DNA from: Hydrogenophaga crassostreae
GTDB lineage: Bacteria > Pseudomonadota > Gammaproteobacteria > Burkholderiales > Burkholderiaceae_C
Length of the DNA stretch: 64,000 bases
Direction: 5' to 3'
Assembly: GCF_001761385.1 (NCBI RefSeq)
Contig: NZ_CP017476.1
Span: forward strand, 1,849,501-1,913,500
The notes under the pieces: generated by a model
The model's database searches: none
What the model was told of the DNA's origin: nothing
What the model saw: the letters and a program-made list of their open reading frames with translations, nothing else
Shown: positions 8,191 to 16,193 of the stretch, one piece after another
Layout of the letters: every line of letters starts with the position of its first letter
Numbering within the stretch: the stretch's first letter is position 1
Program-made: the position numbers and the translations under genes

Positions 8191-9393
8191 TTGAACCGCC
8201 CTGTGTACCCATTACAACTTTCCGCCTTCACCCTGACGACTTGCCTAGGTCAGGGCGTGCAGGCCAACCGGGAGGCCCTTCGCGCAGAGCGATCGGGTCT
8301 GAAGCCTTGCGATTTCGAGTCGGTGGCGCTGGAAACGTGGATCGGTGCCGTTGATGGCGTTGACGCCGTTCAATTGCCCGCGCATCTGAGCCGGTTTGAC
8401 TGCCGCAACAACCGCCTGGTGCAAATGGGCTTGCAAGCCGATGGTTTTGCCGAGCAGGTCAAGCGCGCCACGCAGCGCTACGGGGCCGACCGCGTGGGTG
8501 TGTTTCTCGGCACCAGCACCGCCGGCATCTTGCAAACCGAACTGGCTTACCGCCGGCGCGACCCTGAAACCGGTGCATTGCCGGCCGATTTTGATTACGG
8601 TGGCTCGCACAACGCGTTTTCACTGGCGGCCTTTGCGCGTGAATACCTCGGCCTGGAAGGCATGGCCATGGCGATCTCCACGGCTTGTTCATCGAGCGCC
8701 AAGGTGTATGCCGCTGCCGCGCGCCAGATCGCGTTGGGCACCATCGATGCTGCCGTGGTCGGGGGTGTGGACTCCCTGTGCCTGACCACCCTGTATGGAT
8801 TTGCTTCTCTGCAATTGACCTCGACCCAGCCTTGCCGGCCATACGACCCCAGCCGCGACGGTTTGTCCATCGGCGAAGGCGCGGGCTTTGCCTTGCTGGA
8901 GCGGGCCGAGGGCGCTGCACCTGGCTCGGTGATGCTGCTGGGTGTGGGCGAGTCCAGCGACGCGCACCACATGTCAGCCCCCCACCCGGAAGGCCTGGGC
9001 GCACGCATGGCCATGGCCGCTGCGCTCAAGGCGGCGGGTCTGGTCGCCGCTGACATCGACTACATCAACCTGCACGGCACCGCGACGCCGGCCAACGATG
9101 CCGCCGAAGGCTTGGCCGTTGCCGCCGAATTCGGCCGCCGCGTGCCTTGTAATTCCACCAAGGGCGCCACCGGCCACACGCTGGGAGCCGCCGGCGCGAT
9201 TGAAGCGGTGATATGTGCCATGGCACTGATCGATGGCCGCCTGCCGGGCAGCCCTGGTACGCAGCAACTCGACCCTGGGCTGGATTTGAACTACGCACAA
9301 CACGGCAGCGATGCCCCCTTGAAGCGCGCCTTGTCCAACTCGTTTGGCTTCGGCGGCAGCAACTGCAGCATGATTCTGGGGGTGCAAGCATGA
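8191..9393 (+). CDS. apeO: Beta-ketoacyl-ACP synthase, polyene-elongating (ApeO-like)
   Basis: 400-residue KASII-type enzyme with a complete triad: Cys in AISTACSSSAK, His in NLHGTATPAND and His in GATGHTLGAAGA. The C-terminus carries NSFGFGGSNCS. In characterised aryl polyene systems the ApeO-type ketosynthase works as a heterodimer with the ApeC chain-length factor, encoded here immediately downstream with an ATGA overlap. The start is uncertain: TTG at 8191 gives the full N-terminus, and GTG at 8203 would remove four residues. A 77-base gap precedes it, the only break in this operon. Confidence 0.9.
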   Translation: MNRPVYPLQLSAFTLTTCLGQGVQANREALRAERSGLKPCDFESVALETWIGAVDGVDAVQLPAHLSRFDCRNNRLVQMGLQADGFAEQVKRATQRYGADRVGVFLGTSTAGILQTELAYRRRDPETGALPADFDYGGSHNAFSLAAFAREYLGLEGMAMAISTACSSSAKVYAAAARQIALGTIDAAVVGGVDSLCLTTLYGFASLQLTSTQPCRPYDPSRDGLSIGEGAGFALLERAEGAAPGSVMLLGVGESSDAHHMSAPHPEGLGARMAMAAALKAAGLVAADIDYINLHGTATPANDAAEGLAVAAEFGRRVPCNSTKGATGHTLGAAGAIEAVICAMALIDGRLPGSPGTQQLDPGLDLNYAQHGSDAPLKRALSNSFGFGGSNCSMILGVQA

Positions 9394-10202
9394 GCGCACA
9401 GCCGGCTCTCAAGATGCAGGCCTGGATCGACGGCATCGGCTTCATCGCGCCCGGCATGCCGGATTGGGCTGTGGCCAGCGCGGTGCTGCGCGGCGAGCAG
9501 CCTTATGTGTCTGCCTCCTCGGTATTGCCGGTCCCCACGCTGCTGCCCTCGGCGGAACGCCGCCGTGCCAGCCGTGTGATCAAGCTCAGCCTGGGGTTGG
9601 GGCTGGAAGCGGTGGCCCACGCCGGGGCCGATGCGGGCACGCTCGCCACGGTGTTCAGCGCATCGGGTGCCGATGGCCACAACTGCCACGCCCTGTGCGA
9701 ACAGCTGGCCACAGACGATCGGCAGCTCTCGCCCACGCGTTTTCACAATTCGGTGCACAACGCGGCCGCCGGTTATTGGGGCATTGCCACGCGCTGCATG
9801 GCCCCGTGCCAGGTGGTGGGTGCGTTTGACGCCAGTCTGGGCGCTGGCTTGCTGGACGCGATGGCCCAGGTGGCTTGCACCGGGGAGTCGGTCTTGCTGG
9901 TGGCCTATGACAGCGAGTACCCGCAGCCCTTGTTCGCCAAGCGCGACACCCCCGATTGCGCCGGTGTGGCCCTGGTGTTGAGCGCCCGGCCCGGCCCGAA
10001 CGCCAAAGCCCGGATTCAGTTGCACACCACGCGCGCGCGCGCAGCCACCATGGCCGACCCGGCCCTTGAGCAACTGCGCCAGCAGGTGCCGGCCATGCGC
10101 GCGTTGCCATTTTTGCAGCGTCTCGCGCGTGGCGAGAGCGGTTCGGTGGTCCTGGACTACCTGGCACCGCAACAGATCGAACTGGACGTGACACCGTGTT
10201 AG
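9390..10202 (+). CDS. apeC: Ketosynthase-like chain-length factor (ApeC-like)
   Basis: 270-residue truncated ketosynthase homologue. It keeps an N-terminal beta-ketoacyl synthase fold (IDGIGFIAPG near the start) but has no Cys in a ketosynthase active-site context. The diagnostic block of the ApeC/CLF family, SPTRFHNSVHNAAAGYWGIA, is present near residues 112-131. It should pair with the ketosynthase just upstream and set the number of conjugated double bonds. ATG at 9390 overlaps the ketosynthase stop, and its TAG overlaps the next gene by 7 bases. Confidence 0.87.
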   Translation: MSAQPALKMQAWIDGIGFIAPGMPDWAVASAVLRGEQPYVSASSVLPVPTLLPSAERRRASRVIKLSLGLGLEAVAHAGADAGTLATVFSASGADGHNCHALCEQLATDDRQLSPTRFHNSVHNAAAGYWGIATRCMAPCQVVGAFDASLGAGLLDAMAQVACTGESVLLVAYDSEYPQPLFAKRDTPDCAGVALVLSARPGPNAKARIQLHTTRARAATMADPALEQLRQQVPAMRALPFLQRLARGESGSVVLDYLAPQQIELDVTPC

Positions 10203-10630
10203 ACCGGGCCTGGATCGCAGCCCACATCCCCCACCAGGGCACGATGTGCCTGCTCAATGCCGTGCTGGAATGGGATGAATCCCGCATCGTTTGCGAAGCA
10301 CTGAGCCACACCCTGCCCGACAACCCCTTGCGTGCCGAGGGGCGCCTGGGCGCGGCGTCGGGTGTTGAATACGCAGCCCAGGCCATGGCGGTTCACGGGG
10401 GCCTGCTGGCTCCCGAGGGCGGCGAGCCCACGCAGGGCTACCTGACCAGCGTGCGGGGTTTGAATTTGCACACCACGCGCCTCGATGATGTGACGGGCCC
10501 TTTGCGTGTGACCGCCGAGCGGCTGTCCGGTGATGCCCGTCTCATTCTTTATCAATTTCAAATACACCATGGTGACCGCTGCCTGCTGGATGGGCGCGCG
10601 TCGGTGGTGCTCGATGCCCAAACCCTATGA
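10196..10630 (+). CDS. apeP: Hotdog-fold 3-hydroxyacyl-ACP dehydratase (ApeP-like)
   Basis: 144-residue hotdog protein. An early IPHQGTMCLLNAVLEWD block and a GVEYAAQAMAVHGGL helix are typical of the ApeP/thioester-dehydratase family seen next to ApeQ-type reductases. Together with the dehydratase at 2503 it should supply the heterodimeric dehydratase of the polyene line. The start is GTG at 10196, inside the end of the chain-length factor gene, and its stop overlaps the ketoreductase ATG. Confidence 0.86.
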   Translation: MLDRAWIAAHIPHQGTMCLLNAVLEWDESRIVCEALSHTLPDNPLRAEGRLGAASGVEYAAQAMAVHGGLLAPEGGEPTQGYLTSVRGLNLHTTRLDDVTGPLRVTAERLSGDARLILYQFQIHHGDRCLLDGRASVVLDAQTL

Positions 10631-11364
10631 ACGAAGTAAAAGCCATGAAACGGGCCTTGGTCACCGGCGGCAGCGGTGGTCTTGGCGAAGCCATTTGCCG
10701 CCAGCTGGCCGCCGATGGGCTGCATGTGATCGTGCACGCCAACCGGGGCCTGGCCAAGGCTCAGACACTGGTGGACGCCATTGTGGCCAGCGGTGGCAGT
10801 GCCGAGGCGGTGAGTTTTGACGTGACCAACCGCGTGGCCACCGCCGAGGCGCTGGACACACTGGCCGAAGCCGGGTCGATTCAGGTGTTGGTGAACAACG
10901 CCGGCATCCACGACGATGCGGTATTTCCCGGCATGAGCGGCGAGCAGTGGGATCGGGTGCTCGATGTGTCGTTGAACGGTTTTTTCAACGTCACACAACC
11001 CCTCACCATGCCCATGTTGCGTACCCGCTGGGGCCGCATCATCAACATCTCCTCGGTGGCTGCTGTGGCAGGCAACCGGGGCCAGGTGAACTATGCCGCG
11101 GCCAAAGGTGCGCTGCATGCGGCCAGCAAGTCTCTGGCGCTGGAGCTGGCGAGCCGCAACATCACGGTCAACGTGGTGGCGCCCGGCATCATCGACAGTG
11201 GCATGGCCGAGGGCCAGTTTGATGGCGACATGATCAAAAAAATGGTGCCCATGCAGCGGGCGGGGCGGGCCAGCGAAGTGGCCGACCTGGTGGCGTTTCT
11301 CGCATCGGATCGGGCGGGTTACATCTCCGGGCAGGTGATTTCGATCAACGGCGCCATGATCTGA
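10627..11364 (+). CDS. apeQ: 3-oxoacyl-ACP reductase, SDR family (FabG/ApeQ-like)
   Basis: 245-residue short-chain dehydrogenase that reduces 3-ketoacyl-ACP with NADPH. The cofactor motif is TGGSGGLGE, followed by NNAG and the Ser-Tyr-Lys catalytic set (ISSVAAVAG, then YAAAK). The C-terminus (GQVISINGAM) is that of FabG. ATG 10627 overlaps the ApeP-like stop; an inner ATG at 10645 is a possible start. It is the last gene of the first operon. With the three preceding genes it forms the minimal iterative core ketosynthase/CLF, dehydratase, ketoreductase. Confidence 0.92.
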   Translation: MNEVKAMKRALVTGGSGGLGEAICRQLAADGLHVIVHANRGLAKAQTLVDAIVASGGSAEAVSFDVTNRVATAEALDTLAEAGSIQVLVNNAGIHDDAVFPGMSGEQWDRVLDVSLNGFFNVTQPLTMPMLRTRWGRIINISSVAAVAGNRGQVNYAAAKGALHAASKSLALELASRNITVNVVAPGIIDSGMAEGQFDGDMIKKMVPMQRAGRASEVADLVAFLASDRAGYISGQVISINGAMI

Positions 11365-11644
11365 AGCCTTGCCTGCCGTGGGTTTGCGGGCAATACGTGT
11401 TGTTGTGAACTGGCGGCAGCCGCCCGGACGGCGTTCGGGTTTGCCCCTCGGGCCCCTGGCTGCAAACACCGCGTCTCGCCTGGTGTGGGCTGGGTGGCGG
11501 CTCCCCCGAGGGGCCTGTTCGGAAACTGGTTGACAATAGTGGGTTGCGCTCGGCGCCGGGTGGTCGTGTATTCCACCAGCCCATGCATTTCCATTCTGTC
11601 ATCCCACGAGGTCGATGACGGCGCTTTCTTTATGCCTGCCTGAC
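11365..11644 (+). other. Intergenic region separating the polyene and resorcinol operons
   Basis: 280 bases without a convincing gene. A TTGACA at 11530-11535 could serve as a -35 box, but I find no good -10 at the right distance. A GC-rich inverted pair, GCCCCTCGGG (from 11444) and CCCCGAGGGGC (to 11514), could form a long-loop hairpin. There is no T-tract, so it is not a clear terminator. The break probably gives darA its own promoter. Confidence 0.4.
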
Positions 11645-12655
11645 ATGATCTCCAAAAAACGTGTGCTGGTTCTGCTCTATTCGCAAACAGGGCAGCTCTC
11701 AGACGTTGTCGAACAAATTCTCGCCCCTCTGGAGGCCGATCCAGCCATAGAGGTGAGCGTGCACGCGCTGCGCCCGGTCAAACCGTTTCCCTACCCCTGG
11801 CCATTCTTTCCATTCATGGACGCCTTCCCGGAGTCGGCCCTGATGCAGCCTTGCCCCATGCAGCCGCTGGACATTGACCCAGACGAGGCCTTCGACCTGG
11901 TGATCCTGCCTTACCAGGTCTGGTACCTGGCCCCTTCGCTGCCGGTGATGTCGTTCCTGAAGAGCGAACAAGGCGCGCGTTTGCTCAAGGGCAAGCCAGT
12001 GGTGACCGTGATTGCCTGCCGCAACATGTGGTTGATGGCCCAGGAAAAGGTCAAGGGCTTGCTCCAGGACGTGGGTGCGAAGCTGGTCGACAACGTGGCC
12101 TTGACGGATCTCAGTCCGACGCTGGCCACGCTCATCACCACACCGCGCTGGTTGTGGTTCGGCAAGAAGAACGGGTTCTGGGGGCTGCCTCCTGCAGGCT
12201 TGACTGCCGCTCAGGTATCGGGCTCGCGCCGCTTCGGAAGGGCACTGCGTGAGGCCTTGCACAACGACGACGAGAAAACGGGAGCGCCGATGTTGGCGGG
12301 GTTGGAGGCCGCGCAAGCCAATCCCCATTTGCTGGTGAGTGAGCGCGCCGGAACGGCCAGCTTTCGCATCTGGGGCGGCTGGATCCGCTCCCTTGGGGCC
12401 CCTGGTGCACCGCAGCGCAAACCCTTGCTGGCCACCTACACAGCATTCCTGATTCTGCTGATCGTGACGGTGGTCCCGATCAGTTTGACGGTGCAAGCGC
12501 TGCTCCGGCCTTTCATGAGCAAGCGCTTTGCAAAGCTCAAGACCGAATTCGAGCTGCCATCAGGCAGTTCCGGTGAACGCATGGCCATGTTCAGCGATGC
12601 CGCAGAGGCCGAGTTCGAGGCCCGACTGCAGCAGCTTGCGAGCCAGTCGGTATGA
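11645..12655 (+). CDS. darA: Dialkylresorcinol-forming enzyme DarA
   Basis: 336 residues. The N-terminus has a flavodoxin-like beta-strand plus loop, VLVLLYSQTGQLSDVV, characteristic of DarA proteins of flexirubin and DAR clusters. A hydrophobic segment follows near residues 256-280 (TYTAFLILLIVTVVPISL), suggesting membrane attachment. In characterised DAR systems DarB condenses two beta-ketoacyl chains to a cyclohexanedione and DarA aromatises it to the resorcinol. I start at ATG 11645, which places the flavodoxin strand at the N-terminus as in homologues; ATG 11615 is an in-frame alternative. The stop overlaps darB (ATGA). The diagnostic darA-darB pair makes the assignment strong. Confidence 0.85.
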   Translation: MISKKRVLVLLYSQTGQLSDVVEQILAPLEADPAIEVSVHALRPVKPFPYPWPFFPFMDAFPESALMQPCPMQPLDIDPDEAFDLVILPYQVWYLAPSLPVMSFLKSEQGARLLKGKPVVTVIACRNMWLMAQEKVKGLLQDVGAKLVDNVALTDLSPTLATLITTPRWLWFGKKNGFWGLPPAGLTAAQVSGSRRFGRALREALHNDDEKTGAPMLAGLEAAQANPHLLVSERAGTASFRIWGGWIRSLGAPGAPQRKPLLATYTAFLILLIVTVVPISLTVQALLRPFMSKRFAKLKTEFELPSGSSGERMAMFSDAAEAEFEARLQQLASQSV

Positions 12656-13788
12656 CCAGCCCCGTTTACATCACGCGCACCGCCGCGTACATGCCCTTCG
12701 CCCCCGTGGGCAACGACGAAATGGAGTCGGTGCTGGGCATGGTGAGCGAGCGGCCGTCCCGGGCCCGTGCGCTGGTGCTGCGCAGCAACGGCATTACCTC
12801 GCGCCATTACGCCATTGACCGTGCCACGGGCGAGACGGCCATGAGCAACGCGCAGCTCACGGCCCACGCCATCCGTGCCCTGGGCGACCCGGCGGGCGTG
12901 GAGGTGCTGGCCACCGGAACGTCCACGCCGGATCAGTTGCTGCCCAACCATGCGGTGATGGTGCACGGCGAGCTGGGTTGGCCCCGCCTGGAGGCTGTGG
13001 CCTGTGCGGGCATCTGCCTGTCCGGCATTGCTGCCTTGAAGCACGCCTGGATGTCGATCGCTACCGGGAGCGCCAGCAAAGCAGTGGCCTGTGCCTCGGA
13101 GCTGGTGTCGCCCATGATGCGGGGTCACCGGTTTGAGGCAGAGGTACAACACAAACTGCAGGCGCTCGAGCAGCGCCCGGAACTTGCCTTTGAGAAGGAT
13201 TTTTTGCGCTGGATGCTCTCCGACGGTGCTGCCGCCCTGATGCTGCAGAACGCGCCTGGCGAAACCCTGTCTTTGCGCATCGACTGGATTTCGCTGTCTT
13301 CTGCGGCCCATGAGTTGTCCACCTGCATGTACGCGGGCGCTGACAAAGAACCTGGCACAGACACTTTGCAAGGCTGGTTGACTTTCACGCCGCAGCAGCA
13401 GCAGGAACGTTCGGTTTTTGCCATCAAGCAGGATGTGAAGCTGCTCAACGCGAACATCGTTCGCGCCACGCTGGCGGAGCCGCTGCAAGCGCTGGTGAAA
13501 AAGCATGGGCTGAAGGCAGAAGACATCGATTGGTTCCTGCCCCACATCTCGTCCATGTATTTTTACGAACCGGTGATGCAGGCGCTGGCAGACATTGGCT
13601 TGCCGATTCCCCGGGAACGTTGGTTCACCAACCTGACCCGCAAGGGCAACACCGGTTCGGCCGCCCCCTACATCATGCTCGACGAGCTGTTTCAGTCGGG
13701 TCGCATCCAGCCAGGCCATAAAGTCCTGATGTTCATCCCCGAGAGCGGGCGGTTTTCCAGTGGTTTTGTTTTCATGGAGGCGTGCTGA
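12652..13788 (+). CDS. darB: KASIII-type ketosynthase DarB (dialkylresorcinol condensing)
   Basis: 378-residue FabH-like thiolase-fold enzyme. The N-terminal signature (VYITRTAAYMPF, GNDEMESVLG, LRSNGITSRHYAID) is that of DarB proteins from flexirubin clusters. The catalytic residues are Cys118 in ACAGICLSG, His in LPHISSMYF and Asn in GNTGSAAP, so the triad is complete. It should join two beta-ketoacyl intermediates into the cyclic precursor that DarA aromatises. Its stop overlaps the ATG of the next small gene (TGATG). Confidence 0.88.
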   Translation: MTSPVYITRTAAYMPFAPVGNDEMESVLGMVSERPSRARALVLRSNGITSRHYAIDRATGETAMSNAQLTAHAIRALGDPAGVEVLATGTSTPDQLLPNHAVMVHGELGWPRLEAVACAGICLSGIAALKHAWMSIATGSASKAVACASELVSPMMRGHRFEAEVQHKLQALEQRPELAFEKDFLRWMLSDGAAALMLQNAPGETLSLRIDWISLSSAAHELSTCMYAGADKEPGTDTLQGWLTFTPQQQQERSVFAIKQDVKLLNANIVRATLAEPLQALVKKHGLKAEDIDWFLPHISSMYFYEPVMQALADIGLPIPRERWFTNLTRKGNTGSAAPYIMLDELFQSGRIQPGHKVLMFIPESGRFSSGFVFMEAC

Positions 13789-14186
13789 TGGAACTCAAAG
13801 AGGTGCCCCAGGAGCGCAACACGACGCTGGGTGGTCAACGCAAGGTGGTGTATGCCAAAGATGCACAGGGACGCTTGCGCATCGCCGCCAGTGAAGGCTG
13901 GGAAGTTGAAGAAATTGTCACCACCCAGGCGCTGACCAGTTTGCAAAATCTTGCAACCAGCGCGCTGGAGCAAGTGCGGCTTGGTCAGGCTTCTTCATTG
14001 GCCTACTGGATGCATGAACGGCGCATGGATGAAGCGCTGCTGGCACAGAGCACCGGATTCTGGCGCTGGCGCGTTCGCCGCCACCTGAAGCCACAGCACT
14101 TCGCCAATCTGGGCGCCACCGACCTGGAGCGCTACGCACAAGCGCTTGGCCTGTCGGTTGCCACCTTAAAAACGGTTCCAGCCTGA
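13788..14186 (+). CDS. Small conserved protein of the DAR subcluster, HTH-like C-terminus
   Basis: 132 residues, function unknown. GGAGG at 13776-13780 lies 7 bases before ATG 13788. The N-terminal third looks like a small beta sheet (RKVVYAKDAQGRLRIAAS, GWEVEE). The C-terminal part, with MDEALLAQSTGFWRWRVRRHL followed by YAQALGLSVATL, has the helix spacing of a Cro/CI-like helix-turn-helix. It could therefore be a regulator, or a partner of DarB in which the HTH fold is used for protein contact. No cysteines, signal peptide or membrane segment are visible. I believe proteins of this shape occur beside darB in flexirubin clusters, but that is from memory. Confidence 0.75.
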   Translation: MELKEVPQERNTTLGGQRKVVYAKDAQGRLRIAASEGWEVEEIVTTQALTSLQNLATSALEQVRLGQASSLAYWMHERRMDEALLAQSTGFWRWRVRRHLKPQHFANLGATDLERYAQALGLSVATLKTVPA

Positions 14187-14219
14187 TTGCGCTGGCGCCA
14201 AAACCCTTCACACCGATCT

Positions 14220-15233
14220 ATGTTGACCCCAACACGCCCGCGCTCCAATGCGGAGTTCTCCCATCAACACGCCGGACATTGCGAGAGTGGTGTGGCGTCG
14301 GCGTTGATGCGGCACAGCGGTTTTGACATGTCCGAGAGCATGGCCTTTGGCCTGTCCTCTGGTTTGGCATTCGTGTACCTGCCTTTTGTGAAGCTTTCGG
14401 GACTGCCCCTGATCGCCTACCGGACCCAGCCCAAATCGCTGATCAAAGGTTTGCGCAAACCCCTGGGTGTTGATTTCTCATTTGAGACCTTTTCATCTCC
14501 CGAGCGTGGGCAGGCACGACTGGATCAGCTGCTGGCCCAGGGCAAGGTGGTGGGACTGCAGACATCGGTCTACTGGCTGCCCTATTTCCCGCCAGAGATG
14601 CGCTTTCACTTCAACGCACACAACCTGCTGGTGTACGGAAAAGAGGGTGATGAGTACCTGATCAGCGACCCTGTGTTCGAGGCCCCTGTGCGCTGCAAGG
14701 TGGAAGACCTGAACCGTTCACGCTTTGCCAAAGGCGTGCTGGCGCCCAAGGGACTTCTGTATGTGATGGATCGACCGCCAGTGCAATCAGAGATCAGTCC
14801 CGAAGCATTGCGCAAAGCCATCAAGAAAACCTGCCGCGGCATGTTGGCACCTGTGCCGATTGCGGGTGTGAAGGGCATGCGCTCGCTGGCGCGCAGGTTC
14901 GAAAAGCTGTCGGATACCGAGGCCACCACCGCCGACTTCGTTGGCCACATGGTGCGGATGCAAGAGGAGATCGGTACCGGTGGAGCGGGCTTTCGGTTCA
15001 TCTACGCGGCTTTTTTGCAGGAAGCGGCCGAGCTGGCGGGCAACAAGGCCTGGGCGGCGTCGGCTGATCAACTGATTGAAATTGGAGACGGCTGGCGCGC
15101 GCTGGCATTGGCCATCGCACGCATGATCAGGGCGCGCGACCCGATGGATACCCGGAAGCTGGCCCAAATGCTCAGACGGCAGGCGGATGCGGAAGAGGCA
15201 TTCTTTCGTTCGCTCGTCAAGACCACGGCCTGA
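14220..15233 (+). CDS. BtrH N-terminal domain protein, likely acyltransferase
   Basis: 337 residues. The N-terminus HQHAGHCESGVASALM carries a cysteine (Cys21) in the context expected for the papain-like BtrH_N fold. In butirosin biosynthesis BtrH transfers an acyl chain from an ACP to its acceptor. Downstream blocks (FHFNAHNLLVYGKEGDEYLISDP) supply a His and Asp at the usual order of a C39-like triad. The C-terminal half is helical and resembles the domain often fused to BtrH_N. Inference: it could ester-link the ACP-bound polyene to the resorcinol hydroxyl. ATG 14220 is preferred; a TTG at 14187 directly after the previous stop would add 11 weak residues. Confidence 0.78.
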   Translation: MLTPTRPRSNAEFSHQHAGHCESGVASALMRHSGFDMSESMAFGLSSGLAFVYLPFVKLSGLPLIAYRTQPKSLIKGLRKPLGVDFSFETFSSPERGQARLDQLLAQGKVVGLQTSVYWLPYFPPEMRFHFNAHNLLVYGKEGDEYLISDPVFEAPVRCKVEDLNRSRFAKGVLAPKGLLYVMDRPPVQSEISPEALRKAIKKTCRGMLAPVPIAGVKGMRSLARRFEKLSDTEATTADFVGHMVRMQEEIGTGGAGFRFIYAAFLQEAAELAGNKAWAASADQLIEIGDGWRALALAIARMIRARDPMDTRKLAQMLRRQADAEEAFFRSLVKTTA

Positions 15234-15248
15234 GCTTGGCGAAAATCG

Positions 15249-16193
15249 ATGGCTGTGACTACGCGTCCCTTGTTGGAGATTTCCCATCTGGGGTTTCAAT
15301 ACCCCGGCACCTCCAGAGCTGCGCTCACCGATGTGTCGCTGACGGCCAGTCGGGGTGAGATCCTGGGTCTGCTGGGGCCCAATGGTGCCGGCAAAACCAC
15401 GCTCATTTCGCACTTGTCGGCTGGTTTGCCAGTGCAAACCGGGTCCATCACCATCGACGGTCAACCCTTTGCTCAGGTGCACAGAGCCAATCCCACCCGG
15501 ATATCCGTGGCACCTCAGGAGTATGCGTTTTACCCCATGCTCACGGTGCTCGAAAATCTGCGGTGTTTTTCAGCCGCCTGCGGTCTCGCTTCGGTGCAAA
15601 GGCGCCAGCGGGTGCAAGAGAGTCTCGACTTTGCCCAGTTGAACCAGTTTCAGGGCACCCAGGCAAAAAACCTCTCGGGGGGTTTGAAGCGCCGTCTGAA
15701 TCTCGCCATTGCGGTGTTGCCCAAACCCGATCTGTATGTGTTCGACGAACCCACCGTGGGCGTGGATCCGCAGTCGCGCGCTTTCATCCTGGACGCGATC
15801 AAGGCGCTGGCGCGGCAAGGTACGGCCGTGATCTACACCTCACACTACATGGAAGAGATCGAGGCCGTCGCCGACCATGTGGCCATTCTGGATGGTGGGC
15901 GGGTTCTGCGTTACGACAGCCTGTCCAGTTTGTTGCAGGCCGGAGCGCTGGAGGTGCGCTTCTCGGTGAATGAAGCCTTGCCTTCGCAGACCCATGCGGC
16001 CCTTGCAGCGTTTGGAGAGATTGCCCAATCCGGGCAGGCCGTTGAGATCCGGTTGCATGCCGGTGCCAGGCTCAGCGCGCTCATTTCCCTGCTTGAAAGC
16101 AGCGATGTGGATGTGAGCGATCTGCAGGTGGGCAGGGCCACCCTGGAAAACATATTTCTCGCTTTGACCGACCGCCAATTGAGGGACCAGTGA
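15249..16193 (+). CDS. ABC transporter ATP-binding protein
   Basis: 314 residues. Walker A LLGPNGAGKTT, Q-loop region VAPQEYAFY, signature LSGGLKRRLN and Walker B LYVFDEPTVGVDP are all intact, followed by the switch His in YTSHYMEEIEA. The LSGG-xKRR form and the C-terminal extension are typical of ABC-2 (DrrA/CcmA-like) exporters. It pairs with the permease that begins at its stop. Position between the BtrH-like acyltransferase and ACP genes implies a role in moving the resorcinol-polyene product or an intermediate, in addition to the MMPL pump. Confidence 0.92.
   Translation: MAVTTRPLLEISHLGFQYPGTSRAALTDVSLTASRGEILGLLGPNGAGKTTLISHLSAGLPVQTGSITIDGQPFAQVHRANPTRISVAPQEYAFYPMLTVLENLRCFSAACGLASVQRRQRVQESLDFAQLNQFQGTQAKNLSGGLKRRLNLAIAVLPKPDLYVFDEPTVGVDPQSRAFILDAIKALARQGTAVIYTSHYMEEIEAVADHVAILDGGRVLRYDSLSSLLQAGALEVRFSVNEALPSQTHAALAAFGEIAQSGQAVEIRLHAGARLSALISLLESSDVDVSDLQVGRATLENIFLALTDRQLRDQ

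Noticed and set aside
11365..11644. Intrinsic terminator after the ketoreductase
   Set aside because: The GC-rich inverted pair has a long loop and no T-tract, so evidence is insufficient.
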